Assembly (NCBI RefSeq): GCF_016892705.1
Contig: NZ_JAFEMB010000003.1
Location: forward strand, 351,501-415,500
Direction of reading: 5' to 3'
DNA length: 64,000 nt
DNA from: Microvirga pudoricolor
GTDB taxonomy: Bacteria > Pseudomonadota > Alphaproteobacteria > Rhizobiales > Beijerinckiaceae
Shown here: one piece after another, positions 57,928 through 64,000 of the stretch
Position numbering within the stretch: position 1 is the stretch's first letter
Layout: the number at the start of each line of letters is the position of its first letter
Made by a program: the position numbers and the translations under genes
The notes under the pieces: generated by a model
Database searches by the model: none
Seen by the model: the letters and a program-made list of their open reading frames with translations, nothing else
Told to the model about the DNA's origin: nothing

Positions 57928-58232
57928 TGGCGAAGGGCTACTGGATCGGCCGGGTCGACGTCACCAACGAGGACCAGTACCGGCGCTACGTGACCGGCAA
58001 CGGACCGGCTTTCGCGAAGTTCGGCGGCCGGTTCCTCGTGCGGGGCGGCTCCTATACCATCGGCGAGGGCGATGCCCGCGCCCGCAACGTGGTGATCGAG
58101 TTCCCGTCCTACGAGGCGGCCCGTGCCTGCTGGGATTCGCCGGAATACCAGGCCGTCAAGGCGCTGCGGGACGGTCACGCGGTCGCCGACATCATCGTCA
58201 TCGAGGGCTATGACGGACCGCAGCCCGCCTGA
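57927..58232 (+). CDS. DUF1330 family protein, copy 2
   Basis: A 101-residue protein with the same fold signatures as copy 1: KGYWIGRVDVTNEDQYRRYV, FGGRFLVRGGSY, NVVIEFPSYEAARACWDSPEYQAVKALR. The paralogues differ enough to be an old duplication, and they may form a heterodimer. GGAAGGAG precedes the ATG at 57927. dapB starts 63 bases later. Confidence 0.92.
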   Translation: MAKGYWIGRVDVTNEDQYRRYVTGNGPAFAKFGGRFLVRGGSYTIGEGDARARNVVIEFPSYEAARACWDSPEYQAVKALRDGHAVADIIVIEGYDGPQPA

Positions 58233-58295
58233 CGGGTCATCTTTCCTCGCATCGTCAACGCCGCTATACGGGGCCGACATCCAGGGAGACAGCCT

Positions 58296-59108
58296 ATGAC
58301 GGAGATGCGGCTCGTAGTGGTCGGCGCGGCCGGGCGCATGGGGCGTATGCTCATCAAGGCGGTATCCGAGATCGAGGGCTGCCGCCTCGCCGGCGCCATC
58401 GAGCGGGAAGGCTCGCCGGTCCTGGGCCAGGATGCGGGCGTCCTCGCGGGCCTCCCGCCCCTGGGCGTCGCGGTCACGGACGATCCGCTGCCGGTCTTCG
58501 CCGCCGCGGACGGTGTCCTGGATTTTACGGCGCCCTCCGCCACCACGGGCTTCGCCGCCCTGGCCGCCCAGGCGCGCATCGTCCACGTCATCGGCACCAC
58601 GGGCCTGGGCGAGGACGATTTCACCCGGCTGGAAGCCGCCGCCCGACATGCCCGCATCGTGCAGTCCGGCAACATGTCGCTCGGTGTGAACCTGCTCGCG
58701 GGCCTCGTGCGCAAAGCCGCGGCGACGCTGGGCGACGACTGGGACATCGACATCCTGGAAATGCACCACCGCATGAAGGTGGACGCTCCCTCCGGCACCG
58801 CGCTTCTCCTCGGAGAGGCCGCCGCGCAGGGCCGGCGCGTGGCGCTCAAGGAGCGTTCGGTGCGCGTGCGGGACGGCCATACGGGCGCGCGGGTGCCGGG
58901 CGATATCGGTTTCGCGACCTTGCGCGGCGGGTCGGTGGTCGGCGAGCACACGGTCTATTTCGCCACCCAGGGCGAGCGTCTCGAACTCACCCACCGGTCC
59001 GAGGATCGCGGCATCTTTGCGCGCGGTGCCGTCAAGGCGGCGCTCTGGGCCTTCGACAAGAAGCCCGGCTACTACACCATGACGGATGTGCTGGACCTGA
59101 GCGAATAG
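58296..59108 (+). CDS. dapB: 4-hydroxy-tetrahydrodipicolinate reductase
   Basis: A 270-residue lysine/diaminopimelate enzyme. NAD(P)H loop [13 protein letters not shown] (near 8-20); the catalytic region reads [21 protein letters not shown] (near 155-175), with the His pair and Lys of Dap[19 protein letters not shown] follows. Normal length. It belongs to the plus-strand series pyrF-DUF1330-DUF1330-dapB-gpmA. Confidence 0.96.
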   Translation: MTEMRLVVVGAAGRMGRMLIKAVSEIEGCRLAGAIEREGSPVLGQDAGVLAGLPPLGVAVTDDPLPVFAAADGVLDFTAPSATTGFAALAAQARIVHVIGTTGLGEDDFTRLEAAARHARIVQSGNMSLGVNLLAGLVRKAAATLGDDWDIDILEMHHRMKVDAPSGTALLLGEAAAQGRRVALKERSVRVRDGHTGARVPGDIGFATLRGGSVVGEHTVYFATQGERLELTHRSEDRGIFARGAVKAALWAFDKKPGYYTMTDVLDLSE

Positions 59109-59196
59109 CGAATGGTGAGGGGCGAGTGGTTCTTTCCGCCTCGCCGCCTCCGCGCCTCCGCCCACCCCCATTCGCTATCCGCCACTCACCATTCGC
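59108..59196. repeat. Inverted repeat between dapB and gpmA
   Basis: GCGAATGGTGAG (59108-59119) and CTCACCATTCGC (59185-59196) are exact inverses flanking 65 bases. It lies at the dapB stop and 23 bases before the gpmA start, so it could act in the mRNA. It is unrelated to the seven long repeats. Confidence 0.75.
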
Positions 59197-59219
59197 CCAT
59201 CAATCGGAGTTTGACCCCC

Positions 59220-59840
59220 ATGGATCGCCTTCTCGTCCTTGCCCGCCACGGCCAGAGCGACTGGAACCTCAAGAACCTGTTCACCGGCTGGAAGGACCCC
59301 GGCCTGACGGAACTCGGCGTGGAGGAGGCTCGCAACGCGGGCAAGCGCCTCAAGGCCATGGGCGTGGAGTTCGATGTCGCCTACACGTCGGTTCTGTCCC
59401 GCGCCCAGGAGACCTGCCGGTTGATCCTGGAGGAGATCGGCCAGCCGAATCTCGAGACGATCCGGGACGTCGCCCTCAACGAGCGCGATTATGGCGACCT
59501 GTCGGGCCTCAACAAGGACGACGCCCGCGCCCGCTGGGGCGAGGAGCAGGTGCATATCTGGCGCCGGTCCTACGACGTGCAGCCCCCCGGTGGTGAGAGC
59601 CTGAAGGATACGGTGGCCCGCGTGCTGCCCTATTACGTGCAGGAGATCCTGCCCCGCGTCATGCGCGGCGAGCGCGTTCTGGTGGCGGCCCACGGCAATT
59701 CGCTCCGGGCCCTCGTCATGGTGCTCGATGGCCTGACGCCGGAGACGATCCCGACCATGGAACTCGCCACCGGCATCCCCCTGGTCTACCGCCTCAAGGA
59801 GGACACGACCGTGGCGGACAAGAAGGTGCTGGAGGCGTAA
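59220..59840 (+). CDS. gpmA: 2,3-bisphosphoglycerate-dependent phosphoglycerate mutase
   Basis: A 206-residue mutase of the short alphaproteobacterial form. Catalytic His10 in [38 protein letters not shown] and [12 protein letters not shown]. It interconverts 3- and 2-phosphoglycerate. CGGAG lies 10 bases before the ATG at 59220. The gene is followed by repeat copy 6. Confidence 0.95.
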   Translation: MDRLLVLARHGQSDWNLKNLFTGWKDPGLTELGVEEARNAGKRLKAMGVEFDVAYTSVLSRAQETCRLILEEIGQPNLETIRDVALNERDYGDLSGLNKDDARARWGEEQVHIWRRSYDVQPPGGESLKDTVARVLPYYVQEILPRVMRGERVLVAAHGNSLRALVMVLDGLTPETIPTMELATGIPLVYRLKEDTTVADKKVLEA

Positions 59841-59859
59841 CGGCTTCCAGCCTAAGCGC

Positions 59860-60051
59860 GACCTCATCCTAACGAGCCGCGTCAACGGCGTCTCGAACAC
59901 CCTGACCTCATCCTGAGGAGGCCGTCAGGCCGTCTCGAAGGAGGGCTCCAGCGGAGCGGATCCGGTGCAAACTGGACCATCCTTTGAGACGAGCCTGCGG
60001 CTCCCTCAGGATGAGGTCGAGACGCCCGCCACGCGGGCCCTCAGGATGAGG
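59860..60051. repeat. Palindromic intergenic repeat, copy 6 (composite)
   Basis: Two left arms (GACCTCATCCTAACGAGCC at 59860, GACCTCATCCTGAGGAGG at 59904) and two right arms (CCTTTGAGACGAGCC…CCCTCAGGATGAGGTC, then GAGACGCCCGCC…CCCTCAGGATGAGG). The outer left arm carries substitutions (CCTAACG for CCTGAGG). It looks like one element nested in another. It lies between convergent gpmA and DUF2244. Confidence 0.9.
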
Positions 60052-60065
60052 CTTCGGCCCGCTTT

Positions 60066-60575
60066 CTAAAATCCCCGCTTCACGTCCGACAGGGCGCGCC
60101 CGAACGCATCCGCGAGGCTCTCCCGCTCCGGAGGCGAGAGGTCGCGGGCGATCACCACGCTCTGGCCCCGGGACGACAGGGACAGACGCTGCAGGCCGAA
60201 CTCGTCGTCGATCTCACGATCCAGGCGGGTCCAGAGCGGGTTGAAGCGCCATTCCCGCGCCTCGCCCCGGTGCGTGACCTTGCGGACCAGGACTCGGATC
60301 GGGGTCAGCTCCAGGATCTCGAAGGACTGGCCCTGCCGGAAATTGATCCGGAAGGCGAGGTAGAGCCCCAGGAAATCGAGGCCGAAGAAGCCCGCCACGG
60401 GCCAGAACCCCATGACGATGAACGGAATGCTGGCCACGACCGAGCACAGGCAGACCAGGATCATGACGATCTTGAAGCCCTGGGGGCCGAGCGACCGATG
60501 CGGCCGGATCACGGCCGAGAACACGGGCGCGTCCTGGTGCCCCGCCGGATCCGATGCTGCCTTGCCGCTGTCCAT
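60066..60575 (-). CDS. DUF2244 family membrane protein
   Basis: A 169-residue protein: PVFSAVIRPHRSLGPQGFKIVMILV, two adjacent membrane helices (about 40-85; VCLCSVVASIPFIVMGFWPVAGFFGLDFLGLYLAF), then RINFRQGQSFEILELTPIRVLVRKVTHRGEAREWRFNP. This is the DUF2244 pattern. The function is unknown. The ATG at 60575 is 21 bases from the divergent nth start. Confidence 0.88.
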   Translation of the reverse strand: MDSGKAASDPAGHQDAPVFSAVIRPHRSLGPQGFKIVMILVCLCSVVASIPFIVMGFWPVAGFFGLDFLGLYLAFRINFRQGQSFEILELTPIRVLVRKVTHRGEAREWRFNPLWTRLDREIDDEFGLQRLSLSSRGQSVVIARDLSPPERESLADAFGRALSDVKRGF

Positions 60576-60595
60576 GGACCGATTATAACGCATCC

Positions 60596-61345
60596 ATGTC
60601 CGATCTGAAGCGGGCTCCCCGCCGCACACCCAAGCCATCCGCGAAACGCTCCGCCAAGGGTCCACCCCTCGCGGGAGTGAAGGTCAAGCGCGCCTCAACT
60701 CCCAAGCCCGTCGACCGCAAGACGATGATGGAGATCTTCCGCCGGTTCGAGGAGGCCAACCCGCACCCGGAAGGCGAGTTGAACTACCGCAACCCTTACA
60801 CCCTCCTCGTGGCGGTGGCTTTATCGGCCCAGTCCACGGATGTAGGCGTCAACAAGGCGACAGCGCTTCTCTTCCCACTGGCGGACACGCCCCGGAAAAT
60901 GCTGGATCTGGGCGAAGAGAGGCTGAAGGAGTGCATCAAGACGCTCAACTTCTTCAACACCAAGGCCCGCAACGTCATGGCGACGGCCCGGCTCCTGGTG
61001 GACGAGTTCGGCGGCGTGGTGCCGCCCTCCATCGAGGTGCTGGAGACTTTTCCGGGAGTTGGGCGCAAGACCGCGAGCGTCGTGGTCAACATCGCCTTCG
61101 GGATCCCGCGCATCGCCGTGGACACGCACATCTTCCGGGTGGCGAACCGCATCCCCCTCGTGGTCACGAAGACGCCCAACGACACCCAGGCGCCGCTGGA
61201 AGCCCTGGTGCCGCCCGAATACGCGCTCCACGCCCATCACTGGCTGATCCTGCACGGGCGCTACGTGTGCAAGGCGCGCAAGCCCGAGTGCTGGCGCTGC
61301 CCCATCAACGACCTGTGCCGCTATCCCGACAAGACCGCGCCCTAG
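60596..61345 (+). CDS. nth: Endonuclease III
   Basis: A 249-residue DNA glycosylase/AP lyase for oxidised pyrimidines. LSAQSTDVGVNKAT, the helix-hairpin-helix LETFPGVGRKTASVVVN (catalytic Lys), the catalytic Asp in AVDTHIFRVANR, and a C-X6-C-X2-C-X5-C [4Fe-4S] cluster (CKARKPECWRCPINDLC) are all present. A basic N-terminal extension of about 35 residues is longer than in E. coli (211 residues). It converges with uppP (6-base gap). Confidence 0.96.
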   Translation: MSDLKRAPRRTPKPSAKRSAKGPPLAGVKVKRASTPKPVDRKTMMEIFRRFEEANPHPEGELNYRNPYTLLVAVALSAQSTDVGVNKATALLFPLADTPRKMLDLGEERLKECIKTLNFFNTKARNVMATARLLVDEFGGVVPPSIEVLETFPGVGRKTASVVVNIAFGIPRIAVDTHIFRVANRIPLVVTKTPNDTQAPLEALVPPEYALHAHHWLILHGRYVCKARKPECWRCPINDLCRYPDKTAP

Positions 61346-61351
61346 GGCCCG

Positions 61352-62149
61352 TCAGCCGAAGATCAGCAATCCGGCCAGGCCGGCTGTGCCCAGGATGATC
61401 CGCCACCAGGCGAACGGCGCGAAGCCGTGGCTGGAAATGTAGTTCAGGAACGTCTTCACCACGAAGAGCGCCGAGATGAAGGCCGCCACGAAGCCGATGA
61501 CGATGGCCGTGACGTCGTCGCTCGATAGGGTTTTGTAGTTCTTGAGCAGGTCGTAGGTGAAGGCGCCCGCCATGGTGGGCATGGCGAGAAAGAACGAGAA
61601 CTCCGCCGCCGACCGCTTGTCGGCCCCCATCAGCATGGCGCCCACGATGGTGGCGCCCGAGCGCGACACCCCCGGCACCATGGCCAGGCATTGGACGAAG
61701 CCGATCTTGGCGTACATGGGCAGCGGAAACTTCGTGGCGTCCGTCTGCGTGACCTTGAGCGGGAAGCCGTCCACCAGCAGCAGCACGAAGCCGCCCGCGA
61801 TGAGGGTCATGCACACGATCCAGGGGTTGAACAGCACGTCCTTGATGAAGCCGTGCATCACCGCCCCGATGGCCGCCGCCGGCAGAAAGGCGATGAGCAC
61901 GCCGAGCACGAAGCGCCGGGCGTCCGGACTGGACGGCAGGGCCTTCGCGATCGCCCACAGCCGCCCCCAATAGGCGAGCAGGATCGCCAGGATGGCGCCG
62001 AGCTGAACCAGCACCTCGAAGGTCTTCCCGGTCGATTCGAACCCGAGGAAATGGCCGATCAGAAGAAGATGGCCCGTCGACGAGACGGGAAGAAACTCGG
62101 TCAATCCCTCGATGAAGCCGAGGAAAAGCGCCTGGAACGTTTGAATCAT
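61352..62149 (-). CDS. uppP: Undecaprenyl-diphosphatase (BacA/UppP)
   Basis: A 265-residue inner-membrane phosphatase that recycles undecaprenyl diphosphate in cell-wall synthesis. The two motifs are [16 protein letters not shown] (near 15-30) and [15 protein letters not shown] (near 158-172), with Glu and Ser/Arg in the active site. About eight membrane helices. The ATG at 62149 starts [15 protein letters not shown]; a frame to 62209 adds no homologous residues. Confidence 0.96.
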   Translation of the reverse strand: MIQTFQALFLGFIEGLTEFLPVSSTGHLLLIGHFLGFESTGKTFEVLVQLGAILAILLAYWGRLWAIAKALPSSPDARRFVLGVLIAFLPAAAIGAVMHGFIKDVLFNPWIVCMTLIAGGFVLLLVDGFPLKVTQTDATKFPLPMYAKIGFVQCLAMVPGVSRSGATIVGAMLMGADKRSAAEFSFFLAMPTMAGAFTYDLLKNYKTLSSDDVTAIVIGFVAAFISALFVVKTFLNYISSHGFAPFAWWRIILGTAGLAGLLIFG

Positions 62150-62352
62150 TGCTTGAATATCCCCAGCCCCGCGCCAGATCGGAAAGCTCTGCCCCAAATC
62201 CTCCCGCAAATCATCCGGAAAGAAGGTTTAGTGTCGTGCATGGCTGGCGCCTCCCGCTTGCGCCGGGCACATGAGATTCACCAAAACCCCTTACCCTCCG
62301 TTAACGGAACGCGGCCTTATTCTCGCCGCCAGCGTCGCATCTGACAAAGCAT

Positions 62353-63045
62353 ATGCTCATCCTCCATCACTATCCCTTTTCGCCGCACTCCCGGTTCGCC
62401 CGTCTGGTTCTGGCCGAAATGGGCCTGGGTCCCGAGACGGTGGAGGAGAAGCCCTGGGAGCGGCGCGTTCCCTTCCTGGAGATCAATCCCGCCGGACACA
62501 TTCCCGTGCTAGTGGACGAGAACGGCCTCGTGGTTCCAGGCGCGGGGGTGCTGGCCGAGTACCTCGACGATACGCGGGGCGAGCGCCTCGGCGACCGGCG
62601 GCTGATGCCGGGGCACCCGGCCGTGCGCATGGAGGTGCGGCGGCTGATGGATTGGTTCCTCGTGAAGTTCCACGAGGAAGTTTCCGATTACCTCGTCACG
62701 GAAAAGATCTATAAGCGCTTCATGCCGCCGGATCTCGGCGGCGGACCGCCTGACATGAACGCCATCAGGGCCGGGCGGGCCAATATCCGGTATCATCTGA
62801 AGTATATCGGCTATCTGATCGCGACGCGGAACTGGCTGGCCGGCGACCAGATGACCTATGCGGATCTGGCGGCGGCAGCCCATCTGTCGGTAGTGGATTA
62901 TCTCGGCGACGTGCCATGGGACGAGGACGAAACAGCGAAGCATTGGTACGCCCGGATCAAGTCCAGGCCGTCCTTCCGCGCGCTGCTGGCGGACCGGGTC
63001 GCCGGGATGGCGCCGGCGAGCCATTACGACGACCTGGATTTTTAA
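62353..63045 (+). CDS. Glutathione S-transferase family protein
   Basis: A 230-residue two-domain GST: thioredoxin-like N-terminal domain (HHYPFSPHSRFARLVLAEMGL, INPAGHIPVLVDENGLVVPGAGVLAEYLDD) and a helical C-terminal domain with WLAGDQMTYADLAAAAHLSVVDYLG. The N-terminal residue that would activate glutathione is Ser (PFSPHS). The substrate is unknown. In Rhizobiales this GST is commonly followed by queG, as here, though a repeat intervenes. The 203 bases upstream, up to uppP, show no gene. Confidence 0.9.
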   Translation: MLILHHYPFSPHSRFARLVLAEMGLGPETVEEKPWERRVPFLEINPAGHIPVLVDENGLVVPGAGVLAEYLDDTRGERLGDRRLMPGHPAVRMEVRRLMDWFLVKFHEEVSDYLVTEKIYKRFMPPDLGGGPPDMNAIRAGRANIRYHLKYIGYLIATRNWLAGDQMTYADLAAAAHLSVVDYLGDVPWDEDETAKHWYARIKSRPSFRALLADRVAGMAPASHYDDLDF

Positions 63046-63105
63046 GCGCTCGGTGGGAGATATCCCCCAGCCTCAACCTAACGAAAATCGCTAGATTCGG
63101 CTCGA

Positions 63106-63225
63106 GACCTCATCCTGAGGGAATGGCGAAGCCATTCGTCTCGAAGGATGGTCCAGTCCGCACCGGAAGCACTCCGCTGAAGCCCTCCTTCGCGACGCGG
63201 CTTTGCCGCTCCTCAGGATGAGGTC
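63106..63225. repeat. Palindromic intergenic repeat, copy 7
   Basis: Outer arms GACCTCATCCTGAGG and CCTCAGGATGAGGTC; hairpin GAATGGCGAAGCCATTC; inner CGTCTCGAAGGA / TCCTTCGCGACG (one change); hairpin GCGGC-TTTG-CCGC. It ends 11 bases before the queG ATG and contributes to its leader. Confidence 0.92.
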
Positions 63226-63236
63226 GGGAGATAGGC

Positions 63237-64000
63237 ATGAGCGCGCTTCGACACGCTTCCGATCTGTCCCAAACAGCTCTCAGTGAGAAGCTGAAGCGCG
63301 CCTTCGTGGAGCGGGCGAAGGCGCTCGGCTTCGACATGGTGCGGGTCGCCCGGCCGGATTCGACGCCGCTCGCTCCGGTGCGCCTGCAGGCCTGGCTCGA
63401 CCAGGGCCACCACGGGTCCATGGACTGGATGGCCGAGACGGCGGAGCGGCGCGCCTCCCCGCAAGCCCTCTGGCCCGAGGTCAGAAGCGTCATCCTGCTC
63501 GGTCTCAATTACGGGCCGACCGAAGACCCGCTGGCGGCGCTGGCGCTCAGGGACCGGGCCTCGATCTCGGTCTATGCCCGCAACAGGGACTATCACGACG
63601 TCATCAAGGGCAAGCTGAAGGAGGTCGCGGGCTTCCTGGCGGTGCGGGCAGGCTCGGACGTGAAGGTGTTCGTGGATACCGCTCCCGTGATGGAAAAGCC
63701 CCTGGCGGAGGCGGCGGGCCTCGGCTGGCAGGGCAAGCACACGGTGATCGTCTCGCGGGAGTTCGGCAACTGGCTGTTCCTGGGCGCGATCTTCACCACC
63801 GCCGAGCTGCCCGCCGACGCGCCGGAGCGCGACCATTGCGGCTCCTGCCGCCGCTGCCTCGATGCCTGCCCGACGAACGCCTTCCCGGCACCCTACCAAC
63901 TCGATGCACGCCGGTGCATCTCGTATCTCACCATCGAGCACAAGGGCCATATCGCGCCGGAGTTGCGCCCCGGCATCGGCAACCGCATCTTCGGCTGCGA
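63237..64000 (+). CDS. queG: Epoxyqueuosine reductase, 3' end beyond window
   Basis: The first 254 residues are visible. [60 protein letters not shown], and [28 protein letters not shown] are QueG motifs (B12 region), followed by the first ferredoxin cluster [16 protein letters not shown]. QueG reduces epoxyqueuosine in tRNA wobble positions with cobalamin. GGGAG lies 6 bases before the ATG. The second cluster and C-terminus are outside the window. Confidence 0.94.
   Translation, partial: MSALRHASDLSQTALSEKLKRAFVERAKALGFDMVRVARPDSTPLAPVRLQAWLDQGHHGSMDWMAETAERRASPQALWPEVRSVILLGLNYGPTEDPLAALALRDRASISVYARNRDYHDVIKGKLKEVAGFLAVRAGSDVKVFVDTAPVMEKPLAEAAGLGWQGKHTVIVSREFGNWLFLGAIFTTAELPADAPERDHCGSCRRCLDACPTNAFPAPYQLDARRCISYLTIEHKGHIAPELRPGIGNRIFGC

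Overview
The window is 64 kb of GC-rich bacterial chromosome that reads as an alphaproteobacterium of the order Hyphomicrobiales (Rhizobiales), most like the Methylobacteriaceae/Microvirga group. The basis is family content and gene order: RcdA (DUF1465), TrcR (DUF1013), DUF1192, DUF4164 next to zapA, DUF2852, DUF2244, two DUF465 proteins, a tkt-gap-pgk-fba run, and dnaK-dnaJ-pmtA-pyrF-dapB-gpmA. The genus is inferred. I see no rRNA, tRNA, CRISPR array, integrase, transposase or phage gene; nearly everything is housekeeping.

Layout. 0-0.7 kb: 3' part of a PrlF antitoxin gene and a complete YhaV toxin gene, less GC-rich than the rest. 0.7-5.9 kb: nucleotidyltransferase-like protein, TPR lipoprotein, rpsU, purK/purE, two divergent DUF465 genes, TauE-type permease. 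6-11.2 kb: prpE, trcR, quinone oxidoreductase, DUF1192, rcdA, rpmE. 11.3-17.4 kb: ABC exporter, DUF3606, an uncharacterised MotA/MotB-like ion-motor pair, suhB-type phosphatase and a Sel1 protein. 17.4-23.8 kb (minus strand): ThiE-like protein and the central carbon genes fba, pgk, gap, tkt. 24-31 kb: DUF4164, zapA, lepA, dps, hrcA/rph, rdgB, DUF2852. 31-41.3 kb: TetR regulator, hemW, gshB, lipid kinase, DUF1127/LysR pair, yraN-rsmI and an LpoA-like lipoprotein, DUF2254, OsmC. 41.3-44.4 kb: sulfonate/nitrate-type ABC importer. 44.7-51.2 kb: glnD, grpE, TRIC channel, LysE exporter, an unknown secreted protein, AlkB. 51.6-59.8 kb: dnaK, dnaJ, pmtA, pyrF, then a small accessory insert (disrupted DUF4160, DUF2442, class D beta-lactamase), two DUF1330 genes, dapB, gpmA. 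60-64 kb: DUF2244, nth, uppP, GST and the start of queG.

How the parts relate. Protein quality control is spread over three loci: hrcA opposite rph, grpE behind glnD, and dnaK-dnaJ. grpE and dnaK each have an upstream RpoH-like promoter with the same 16-nt spacing. Two candidate CtrA/cell-cycle genes (trcR, rcdA) lie 2 kb apart. The minus-strand run from tkt to fba gives one transcription unit for lower glycolysis, gluconeogenesis and the pentose phosphate pathway.

The most distinctive non-coding signal is a family of at least seven long palindromic intergenic repeats that share a CTCATCCTGAGG outer arm and a CGTCTCGAAGGA inner arm. Every copy lies 3' of at least one gene. Other signals worth attention are a perfect 36-bp palindrome overlapping the presumed promoter of a LysE-type exporter, a DUF4160 gene interrupted by one in-frame stop codon ahead of DUF2442, and a palindrome between the divergent LysR and DUF1127 genes. 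I found nothing I can call a new defence or mobile system with confidence; the MotA/MotB-like pair is the nearest candidate for an undescribed machine.
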